From Gammaproteobacteria bacterium (lineage in GTDB: Bacteria; Pseudomonadota; Gammaproteobacteria; UWMA-0217): a DNA stretch of 8,274 nucleotides. The notes below the pieces were generated by a model, which ran no database searches, was not told where the DNA came from, and was given only the letters and a program-made list of their open reading frames with translations. The position numbers and the translations under genes are program-made. This document shows positions 1-5,306 of this stretch, in pieces. The stretch covers positions 1 through 8,274 of the forward strand of contig DRPO01000597.1 of NCBI GenBank assembly GCA_011330835.1, written 5' to 3'. The stretch's first letter is position 1. Every line of letters starts with the position of its first letter.

Positions 1-90
1 CCATAGCCCCACTATGCCTGCGTTTTCACGCCTTGCTCTCGACGAAAACCTACGCACCCTAAATGGGGTATTCTTGAACGCAAGAAGTAT
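1..90 (+). repeat. Dispersed repeat, right-half copy (cut by window edge)
   Basis: Positions 1-90 align without gaps to 8075-8164, with about 76 of 90 bases identical by hand count. The copy ends in CGCAAGAAGTAT, a one-base variant of the CGCAAGAGGTAT core shared with the other copies. It directly abuts the amtB terminator. At 8002-8164 this sequence is the right half of a large palindrome, so the left half may lie just before base 1. The family was not recognised by name. Confidence 0.75.
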
Positions 91-119
91 AAAAAAGGGA
101 CGCCAGAGGCGTCCCTTTT
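91..119 (-). terminator. Rho-independent terminator of the porin-glnK-amtB operon
   Basis: Bases 93-104 and 108-119 form a perfect 12-bp inverted repeat with a 3-base loop. Its core is GGGACGCC/GGCGTCCC. Read on the minus strand, the stem lies about 30 bases after the amtB stop and runs into six T residues. This is a textbook intrinsic terminator. The flanking A/T runs are symmetrical, so it could also stop plus-strand transcripts entering from the left. Confidence 0.9.
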
Positions 120-150
120 GCCCTTGCGGGCGGTCGACTTACGATGTTGA

Positions 151-1449
151 TTACAGGATATAAGCCCGCTCGTCGTGCTCGGCGGTATCCAGGCCTTCGA
201 CCTCGGCTTCTTCCGAGACGCGCAGGCCCATCACGACCTTGACCACGAACAGGATGACAGCCGTCATGACGCCGGTGTAGACGATGGTGGCGATAACGCC
301 AGTCGCCTGGACGACCACTTGTCCGCCAATGCTGCTGATGCCGTCGCCGAAGCCGGCGCCGCCCAGGCTGGTGGCCGCGAACACGCCGGTCAGCAGGGCG
401 CCAACGATGCCGCCGATGCCGTGTACGCCGAAGGCGTCCAGCGAGTCGTCATAGCCAAAGATGCGCTTGAGCTTGGTGGCGCCCAGGTAGCACAAAAAGC
501 CGGAGGCGAAGCCGATGGCCAGCGCGCCCATGGGGCCAACCGCGCCGGAGGCGGGCGTGATCGCGACCAGGCCGGCGACCGCGCCTGAAGCGATGCCCAG
601 TCCGCTGGGCTTGCCGTGGAAGATCCACTCGGAAAACATCCAGCTCAGCGCTGCGGCGGCGGTGGCGATTTGGGTCACGGCCATGGCCATGCCGGCCACG
701 TTATCGGCCGCCAGCTCGCTACCGGCGTTGAAACCGAACCAGCCGACCCACAGCATGGAGGCGCCGATGATGGTGTAGGTCAGATTGTGCGGAGGCATCG
801 CCGTGGTCGGATAGCCTTTACGCTTGCCGAGCACGATGGCGCAGACCAGACCGGCGATACCGGCGTTGATGTGAACCACGGTGCCGCCGGCGAAGTCGAG
901 AATGCCCTTGCCGCCGAGCCAGCCGCCGTCGCCCCAGACCCAGTGCGTGATCGGCGCGTACACCAGCACCAGCCACAGGGACATGACCACCAGCATGGAT
1001 GAAAACTTCATCCGTTCGGCGAAAGCGCCAACGATCAGCGCGGGGGTGATGATGGCGAAGGTCATCTGGAAGACCATGAAAACGGTTTCCGGAATCGTGC
1101 CGCTAAGCGCGTCGACGGTGACGCCCTTGAGGAACATCTTGTCGAGCCCGCCCCAGTAGGGGCCTTCGCCGCCAAAGGCGATGCTGTAGCCGACAACGGC
1201 CCAGAGCACGGTCATCAGCGCTGTGATGGCGAAGATCTGGACAAAGGTGGAGAGGGCGTTCTTGCTGCGCACCATGCCGGCGTAGAACATGGACAGACCT
1301 GGGATGGTCATGAACAGAACCAGCACGGTGGCTGTCAGCATCCAGGCTGTATCGCCGGCGGACAGCGTATCTTCGGCCAGGGACAGCGTGGGCAGTGACA
1401 GCAAGCCCATGCCCAGCAGAGCCGTGAGTGATTTGACAGATTTGATCAT
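151..1449 (-). CDS. amtB: Ammonium transporter AmtB
   Basis: Inner-membrane Amt/Rh-family channel that takes up ammonium when it is scarce. The 432-residue length is normal for the family. Residues 1-25 look like a cleaved signal peptide (LPTLSLA then ED), followed by about eleven hydrophobic segments. Key positions match E. coli AmtB with an offset near 25: Phe131 and Phe240 for the pore gate, Asp185 in DFAGGT, the twin pore histidines His193 (VVHIN) and His343 (GVHGIGG), and Ser244 in FNAGS. The ATG follows a strong AGAGGAG Shine-Dalgarno that overlaps the glnK stop codon (14 bases lie between the two genes), so the two are probably translationally coupled. The C-terminal tail after residue 405 is cytoplasmic and would bind GlnK. 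It is the last gene of the operon, with a terminator right after it. Confidence 0.97.
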   Translation of the reverse strand: MIKSVKSLTALLGMGLLSLPTLSLAEDTLSAGDTAWMLTATVLVLFMTIPGLSMFYAGMVRSKNALSTFVQIFAITALMTVLWAVVGYSIAFGGEGPYWGGLDKMFLKGVTVDALSGTIPETVFMVFQMTFAIITPALIVGAFAERMKFSSMLVVMSLWLVLVYAPITHWVWGDGGWLGGKGILDFAGGTVVHINAGIAGLVCAIVLGKRKGYPTTAMPPHNLTYTIIGASMLWVGWFGFNAGSELAADNVAGMAMAVTQIATAAAALSWMFSEWIFHGKPSGLGIASGAVAGLVAITPASGAVGPMGALAIGFASGFLCYLGATKLKRIFGYDDSLDAFGVHGIGGIVGALLTGVFAATSLGGAGFGDGISSIGGQVVVQATGVIATIVYTGVMTAVILFVVKVVMGLRVSEEAEVEGLDTAEHDERAYIL

Positions 1450-1463
1450 CGATGCTTCTCCTC

Positions 1464-1802
1464 TTATAGAGCGTCGGGACCGGTCTCGCCGGTGCGGATG
1501 CGAATGGTTTGCTCGATCTGCGAAACGAAGATCTTGCCGTCGCCGATCTTGCCGGTGGAGGCCGCCTTGGAAATAGCCTCGATGGCCTGATCCAGTAAAT
1601 CCGCCTTCAGGGCGACTTCCAGCTTGATTTTGGGCAGGAAGTCAACCACGTATTCCGCGCCGCGATACAGCTCGGTGTGGCCTTTTTGACGACCGAAGCC
1701 CTTGACCTCGGTGACCGTAATGCCCTGAACGCCAATTTCCGACAACGCCTCGCGGACGTCATCGAGCTTGAAGGGCTTGATGATTGCAGTAATGAGTTTC
1801 AT
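1464..1802 (-). CDS. glnK: P-II nitrogen regulatory protein GlnK
   Basis: Small trimeric cytoplasmic signal protein that senses ATP/ADP and 2-oxoglutarate. In its unmodified form it plugs AmtB when ammonium is plentiful. The 112 residues are full length. Visible P-II hallmarks are the MKLITAIIKPFKLDDV start, the T-loop (about 37-55) with Tyr51, which GlnD uridylylates in enterobacteria, the B-loop TGKIGDGK at 83-90, and the closing RIRTGETGPDAL. A GGAGA Shine-Dalgarno sits 5 bases before the ATG. It lies directly upstream of amtB in the classical glnK-amtB order, which favours GlnK over GlnB. The 79-base gap to the porin gene shows no terminator and no second sigma-54 promoter, so all three genes are probably co-transcribed. 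Confidence 0.96.
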   Translation of the reverse strand: MKLITAIIKPFKLDDVREALSEIGVQGITVTEVKGFGRQKGHTELYRGAEYVVDFLPKIKLEVALKADLLDQAIEAISKAASTGKIGDGKIFVSQIEQTIRIRTGETGPDAL

Positions 1803-1881
1803 TCATTTCTCCGTTAATCGTTGATGTTCGCGGCGGGGGGCCCGGATCAACCCGAGATTCGGAACCCGCAAGAAATCCGGA

Positions 1882-2526
1882 CTAGAAAGTTTTGGACCAG
1901 GAAACGGTGACGCGGGGGTCGCTGTCGTCCAGGTCATTGTCGTCCAAGGCTAAACCGAAATCGCCCTTGCTGAACGAGACGCCATAGTGGGTGTAGTCGC
2001 TGTCGTCGGCTCCGGTGTCGTAGCTACCGCCATAGAGGCTCAGCCCCCAGTCGTTGCCCAGATCGATGTCATAGCCGAGGCTGAGGTACAGGTAGTTTTC
2101 GTCCGTGGAGTCCGCATCGACCTGGTAGGAAACGCCCAGGGCGAAACCCGCGATGCCGGTGTTCAGATAGACTTCCGAGAAATTGGAGTCGTCCAGGGAC
2201 GGATAGGCGTAGAGAATGTAGCCAACGTCGTAGCCAAATCCGCCGACTTCGCCGCCGTAACCGCCGTAGAGGTCCAGTTCATAACCGGCGTCGGTCGCAT
2301 CGGCGCCGAAATCAACGTTGGACGCCCACGTGCCAAGGTAAAAACCGCTGTCGTTGGAATAGTCGAGACCACCGGAAATGGCCGCCTGATCCTGAGTTTG
2401 GGTGACGCCGCGCCAGATGTAGTTGCTGGCGACGCCGATATTGCCTTCCACGCCAGCCTGAGCATTGGCGCTGAGCAATATTCCTGCCGCGATCAGGGAT
2501 ACAGTGGTTTTTTTGGTGAGTTTCAT
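1882..2526 (-). CDS. TorF-family putative outer-membrane porin (Gcw_chp)
   Basis: Predicted outer-membrane beta-barrel of the TorF/Gcw_chp family (Pfam PF09694, TIGR02001), whose substrates are poorly known. From the chosen start it has 214 residues. Residues 1-24 form a clear signal peptide (MKLTKK, hydrophobic core, ANAQA cleavage site). The family motif SNYIWRGVTQTQ at 35-46 follows. Alternating Gly/aromatic strands fill the rest, and the protein ends in phenylalanine (SWSKTF) as barrel proteins usually do. It is rich in Asp (several D-D pairs), so the loops are acidic. The frame is open to an ATG at 2664, but I chose 2526: it has a GGAG Shine-Dalgarno 4-5 bases upstream, gives the signal peptide, and lies downstream of the sigma-54 promoter, whereas the longer form would start upstream of it. 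As first gene before glnK-amtB it may admit nitrogen compounds; that role is inference. Confidence 0.9.
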   Translation of the reverse strand: MKLTKKTTVSLIAAGILLSANAQAGVEGNIGVASNYIWRGVTQTQDQAAISGGLDYSNDSGFYLGTWASNVDFGADATDAGYELDLYGGYGGEVGGFGYDVGYILYAYPSLDDSNFSEVYLNTGIAGFALGVSYQVDADSTDENYLYLSLGYDIDLGNDWGLSLYGGSYDTGADDSDYTHYGVSFSKGDFGLALDDNDLDDSDPRVTVSWSKTF

Positions 2527-2567
2527 TGGTTTCTCCAGTGTTGTAATAAGTTCTCGGGAAACCGGAA

Positions 2568-2583
2568 AGCAATTGCCGTGCCA
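2568..2583 (-). promoter_or_regulatory. Sigma-54 (RpoN) promoter of the porin-glnK-amtB operon
   Basis: The minus strand reads TGGCACG-GCAA-TTGCT, matching the sigma-54 consensus TGGCACG-N4-TTGCW at every defined base with the correct GG to GC spacing. Placing the GC at -13/-12 puts the start site near 2557, giving a leader of about 31 bases before the porin ATG at 2526 and leaving room for its GGAG ribosome site. RpoN promoters need an ATP-driven activator bound upstream, and candidate NtrC sites are present at the expected distance. Confidence 0.92.
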
Positions 2584-2647
2584 GCTGTATCGGGACGGGG
2601 TCGCTGCCCGTTTGCTGTCCAAAACTGGGCGGAAAGCTGCGATATCG

Positions 2648-2663
2648 TGCACATTTTTGGGCA
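2648..2663 (-). promoter_or_regulatory. Weaker second NtrC-like site
   Basis: TGCACATTTTTGGGCA keeps the left half-site TGCAC and a degenerate right half (GGGCA instead of GGTGCA, one base short). Its centre is about 30 bp, roughly three helical turns, from the strong dyad on the promoter-proximal side. This same-face spacing would suit cooperative binding of NtrC dimers. Taken alone the match is modest. Confidence 0.5.
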
Positions 2664-2677
2664 TTGTTTGGATTTAT

Positions 2678-2694
2678 TGCACCTAGTTGGTGCA
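2678..2694 (-). promoter_or_regulatory. NtrC-binding site (enhancer), strong dyad
   Basis: TGCACCTAGTTGGTGCA has perfect 6-bp arms (TGCACC/GGTGCA) around five bases, the classical NtrC (GlnG) operator pattern. Its centre lies about 129 bp upstream of the predicted sigma-54 start. That is within the range of known NtrC enhancers such as those at enterobacterial glnA. That NtrC is the protein bound is inferred from motif, spacing and the regulated genes. Confidence 0.85.
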
Positions 2695-2698
2695 TGAG

Positions 2699-2715
2699 TG
2701 ATAAATAATGGTGCG
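2699..2715 (-). promoter_or_regulatory. Possible third NtrC half-site
   Basis: The half-site TGGTGC at 2709-2714 lies about 21 bp, two helical turns, beyond the strong dyad. The other arm is poorly conserved (TGATAA where TGCACC is expected). It is listed only because its phasing matches the other two sites. Confidence 0.25.
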
Positions 2716-2794
2716 CATGTTGAGTGATGTTGTGTGATTTTCGCAACAGATTGGCGGCCTGACATTTTTGGACTGCGGAAACTGTCGCAAGGGG

Positions 2795-2800
2795 TATAAT
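2795..2800 (+). promoter_or_regulatory. -10 box of a probable sigma-70 promoter for ubiK
   Basis: A perfect TATAAT lies 37 bases before the ubiK ATG, putting the start site near 2807 with a leader of about 30 bases. No good -35 hexamer is found at 16-18 bp. The nearest candidate, TTGGAC at 2768-2773, leaves 21 bp, which is too long. Strength is therefore uncertain. Confidence 0.5.
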
Positions 2801-2837
2801 CGAGTTCTCCTCCAATCCAACAGCAGGGCGTCAGGCA

Positions 2838-3092
2838 ATGATAGATTCACAGCAACTCGATGATCTGGCAAAGCGACTCGCCGGCTTGATGCCGGAATCG
2901 ATGAGCCGGTTTCAGCAGGACATCGAGAAAAACCTCAAGGCGGGCCTGAAGGGCGTATTACAGAAAATGGATCTGGTCACCCGGGAGGAATATGACGTTC
3001 AGGCGGCTTTGCTGGCGCGCGCTCAGAAGCGCCTGGCGGAACTGGAACAGCGTATCCAGGCGATGGAGGAAAAGGCGGACAGCGATCACTGA
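2838..3092 (+). CDS. ubiK: Ubiquinone biosynthesis accessory factor UbiK (YqiC/BMFP family)
   Basis: Small protein of the UbiK/YqiC family, which in E. coli partners UbiJ within the soluble Ubi complex that carries out late steps of aerobic ubiquinone synthesis. The 84 residues are typical. An amphipathic N-terminal half (MIDSQQLDDLAKRLAGLMP) leads to the family motif around KMDLVTREEYDVQ (43-55). A C-terminal coiled coil (about 56-80, ARAQKRLAELEQRIQAMEEK) follows. An AGGG about 9 bases before the ATG is the likely ribosome site. It is transcribed divergently from the porin operon and stands alone: 408 bp of repeats separate it from comM. Synteny with glnK-amtB and comM supports orthology. 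Confidence 0.92.
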   Translation: MIDSQQLDDLAKRLAGLMPESMSRFQQDIEKNLKAGLKGVLQKMDLVTREEYDVQAALLARAQKRLAELEQRIQAMEEKADSDH

Positions 3093-3114
3093 GCGCGTTG
3101 GCGTTCCCCCATCC

Positions 3115-3270
3115 GTCATTCCGGGCTGATTGGAGCGAAGAACCCCGAATCCAGAACGGGGCGCTGGATTCCCGCTTTCGCGGGAATGACGGAAGCAAGG
3201 TTCGTCATTCCGGGCTGAGTGGAGCGAAGAACCCGGAATCCATGCTCAGACTCTTTCGCGGGAATGACGG
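3115..3270. repeat. Two tandem REP-like palindromic units
   Basis: Unit one (3115-3192) and unit two (3204-3270) both open with GTCATTCCGGGCTGA, continue with TGGAGCGAAGAAC, and close with CGCGGGAATGACGG, so each unit is bounded by GTCATTCC and its complement GGAATGAC. Within unit one, ATTCCCGC and GCGGGAAT (3168-3187) form an 8-bp stem with a 4-base loop. Such GTCATTCC...GGAATGAC palindromes are common intergenic repeats in beta- and gammaproteobacteria. They may fold in the ubiK transcript. No T-tract follows, so these are not classical terminators. Confidence 0.8.
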
Positions 3271-3372
3271 ACGGAGTTTGGTGACGGAGCAAAACGCCCA
3301 CCGAAAGCTGGGTGAGGGGCTTTGGATCCGCTTGACCAAACGGCATTGCGACGCGCCTCATCTCGGGATTCA

Positions 3373-3402
3373 GGGTGCGGGTATTTTGGGCGCAAGAGGT
3401 AT
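3373..3402 (+). repeat. Degenerate copy of the dispersed repeat core
   Basis: This stretch matches 8135-8164 at about 22 of 30 bases, including the full 12-base core CGCAAGAGGTAT at 3391-3402. The core runs into a GTATATATAC palindrome (3399-3408). The flank further left no longer aligns clearly. It lies about 100 bp before comM. Apart from the repeats, I see nothing else in the 3093-3500 gap and no convincing promoter. Confidence 0.5.
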
Positions 3403-3500
3403 ATATACTCAGGCAAGAGCTTGATCCTGTTCCTTCCCGGAACCCCTGGTCGCCCGCAGAATCGCAACCCTTGTAGCGAAACGATAGGGCAGCGACAGCT

Positions 3501-5015
3501 TTGTCTCACGCGGTTGTACACAGTCGCGCCATTGTTGGCGTCCAGGCGCTGCCGGTTCAGGTAGAGGCCAATATCTCCGGCGGTCTGCCCGCCATCTCCA
3601 TCGTCGGCATGCCGGAAGTCGCCGTGCGCGAAAGCAAGGATCGGGTTCGCGCCGCCCTCCAGAATTCCCGCTTTGAGTTTCCCGACGGACGGATCACCAT
3701 CAACCTCGCCCCCGCCGACCTGCCCAAGGAAGGCGGTCGCTTCGACCTGCCCATCGCTCTGGGTATTCTTGCCGCCTCCGGCCAGCTATCCGCGGACGCC
3801 CTCGAACAGTATGAGTTCATCGGCGAACTGTCGCTGGCCGGCGAATTGAGGCCGGTGCGCGGCTCCTTGCCTACCGCGCTGGCGGCGCGCGATGCTGGAA
3901 AAGCGCTCGTCACGCCCACGGAAAACGCCGGCGAAGCCGCCCTGGTCGGCGGCCAGATCGTGCTCCCCGCCGCGCACTTGCTCGATGTTTGCCGGCATCT
4001 CGAATCCGGTCAACATCTGGAGCCTCAGCCGGCGGCGGCCATTCCCAAAACGCCCTGTTATGGCGTGGACCTCGCCGACGTTCGCGGTCAGCAGCACGCC
4101 CGGCGGGCGCTGGAAGTCGCCGCCGCGGGCCGTCACCATCTGATGATGGTTGGCCCGCCGGGCACCGGCAAAACCATGCTCGCAACGCGCCTGCCCACCA
4201 TCCTGCCGCCGATGAGCGAAGCCGAAGCGCTGGAAAGCGCCGCCATCACCTCCGTCAGCCAGGGCGGCTTCGACCTGAGACAATGGCGACGGCGTCCCAT
4301 TCGTCGTCCCCACCACACTTCCTCCGGCGTCGCCCTGGTCGGTGGGGGCTCCAATCCCCGACCCGGCGAAATCTCGCTCGCCCACCACGGGATTCTGTTT
4401 CTCGATGAAATGACCGAATTCGACCGGCATGTTCTGGACGTGCTGCGCGAACCGCTGGAAACCGGAGAAATCACCATCTCCCGGGCCGCGCATCAGGCCG
4501 AATTTCCCGCCCGCTTCCAGCTCATCTGCGCCTTCAACCCCTGCCCGCAAGGCTATGACTGCGACCTCGGCCCCCGCTGCCAGTGCTCCCCCGAACAACA
4601 ACGGCGCCACCGTAGCCGCATCTCCGCTCCCTTGATGGACCGGATCGACATCCAGATCGAAGTGCCCAAACTCCCGAAGGAAGCGCTCAGAGACACCGAG
4701 ACCCAGGCTGAAAGCAGCGCCACGGTCAGACAACGCGTTCTCCAGGCCCATCAACGACAATTCGAACGCTGTGGCAAATCCAACGGCGAAATGAACAACC
4801 GCGAAGTCGAGCGGCACTGCGCCCTCGACGCCGCGACCCAAAAGCTGCTTGACCTCGTCATGGATCGCTTCCGCCTTTCCGCGCGCGCCTACCACCGCAT
4901 CCTCAAAGTCGCGCGAACCATCGCCGACCTCGAAGGCCGATCCCGCATCCAGTCGCCGCACATCACCGAAGCGCTCGGCTATCGCGCCATGGATCGCTGG
5001 CAGGCCGGTTCCTGA
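3501..5015 (+). CDS. comM: ComM/YifB-family Mg-chelatase-like AAA+ ATPase
   Basis: Cytoplasmic AAA+ protein. Its homologue ComM is a hexameric helicase that promotes branch migration during natural transformation, but the family is also widespread in species not known to be competent. The 504 residues are full length. The N-terminal ChlI/Lon-S5-like domain (about 1-170) carries SGGLPAISIVGMPE and NLAPADLPKEGGR. The AAA+ core has Walker A GPPGTGKT (218-225), the family signature SNPRPGEISLAHHG (284-297), Walker B ILFLDE (298-303) and AFNPCP (344-349). A cysteine cluster at 348, 354, 360 and 362 is probably metal-binding. The C-terminal Mg_chelatase_C domain follows (about 400-500). The start is TTG: it begins the conserved MSHAVVHSRA N-terminus, no better start exists, and an AGGG lies 11 bases upstream. 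Low-level translation is plausible. Confidence 0.93.
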   Translation: MSHAVVHSRAIVGVQALPVQVEANISGGLPAISIVGMPEVAVRESKDRVRAALQNSRFEFPDGRITINLAPADLPKEGGRFDLPIALGILAASGQLSADALEQYEFIGELSLAGELRPVRGSLPTALAARDAGKALVTPTENAGEAALVGGQIVLPAAHLLDVCRHLESGQHLEPQPAAAIPKTPCYGVDLADVRGQQHARRALEVAAAGRHHLMMVGPPGTGKTMLATRLPTILPPMSEAEALESAAITSVSQGGFDLRQWRRRPIRRPHHTSSGVALVGGGSNPRPGEISLAHHGILFLDEMTEFDRHVLDVLREPLETGEITISRAAHQAEFPARFQLICAFNPCPQGYDCDLGPRCQCSPEQQRRHRSRISAPLMDRIDIQIEVPKLPKEALRDTETQAESSATVRQRVLQAHQRQFERCGKSNGEMNNREVERHCALDAATQKLLDLVMDRFRLSARAYHRILKVARTIADLEGRSRIQSPHITEALGYRAMDRWQAGS

Positions 5016-5182
5016 CCGATGGCGCCCAGGCGCGCCAGCCAGCGTTCCGCCGGTGGACAACTGCTGCACCCCTGGGAAGTGTAGAGCGCCAGCAGGGCGG
5101 TTAGATGATTCGCGCTGTCCGCCTGAAACAGCGGGTCGACCGCGTTGAGCGACGGGGTCGGCAGGATCAATAATGGCTTCAT
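4979..5182 (-). pseudogene. N-terminal remnant of a DUF1223 (thioredoxin-like) gene
   Basis: A 67-codon frame starting at ATG 5182 contains LYTSQGCSSCPPAERWL (residues 33-49). This is the hallmark CxxC segment of DUF1223 proteins, secreted thioredoxin-fold proteins usually around 230-250 residues long. Similarity stops near residue 52 (about 5027). The last codons run antisense into the 3' end of comM, whose stop is at 5013-5015, and have no family character. The rest of the domain is absent here. I read it as a stub left by a deletion whose breakpoint lies just after comM. No Shine-Dalgarno is seen before the ATG. A short functional peptide is possible but less likely. Confidence 0.6.
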
Positions 5183-5206
5183 GACAGTGTTTCACAACAG
5201 TATAAT
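5178..5206 (+). promoter_or_regulatory. Possible sigma-70 promoter upstream of the TPR glycosyltransferase
   Basis: A perfect TATAAT (5201-5206) is preceded at 17 bp by TTCATG (5178-5183), a 3 of 6 match to TTGACA. This would leave a leader of about 95 bases before the ATG at 5307. The same A/T-rich stretch could also serve the minus-strand DUF1223 stub. Apart from that stub and this site, nothing further is seen in 5016-5306. Confidence 0.35.
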
Positions 5207-5306
5207 GAAATGATAATGAGAAATCCGCGCTGGATCACGGAGTTTGGGGGCGTCAGCCGTTATCCTCGAAGCCCCCTCGCCACAAACTACGTCGAAACGG
5301 TAGCCG

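Noticed and set aside
1803..1881. Possible promoter or terminator between the porin gene and glnK
   Set aside because: No GG-N10-GC sigma-54 pattern, no good sigma-70 boxes and no strong hairpin with T-run. It reads as an operon spacer.
1882..2664. Longer 260-residue form of the porin starting at 2664
   Set aside because: The extra 46 residues hide the signal peptide, and its start lies upstream of the sigma-54 promoter, so it could not be made from that transcript. The start at 2526 has a proper ribosome site.
1987..2697. 236-codon plus-strand frame opposite the porin gene
   Set aside because: It is Val/Ala-rich with no domain and is antisense to a well-supported porin with signal peptide and terminal Phe.
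3786..5195. 469-codon open frame on the minus strand opposite comM
   Set aside because: It lies almost wholly antisense to comM, which has every family motif. The antisense product is low-complexity Gly/Ala/Arg-rich with no recognisable domain, as expected from GC-rich codon bias.
5246..5276. GGGGGC...GCCCCC inverted repeat before the glycosyltransferase
   Set aside because: It has only a 6-bp stem with a 19-base loop and no T-tract. It is too weak to call a terminator or riboswitch.
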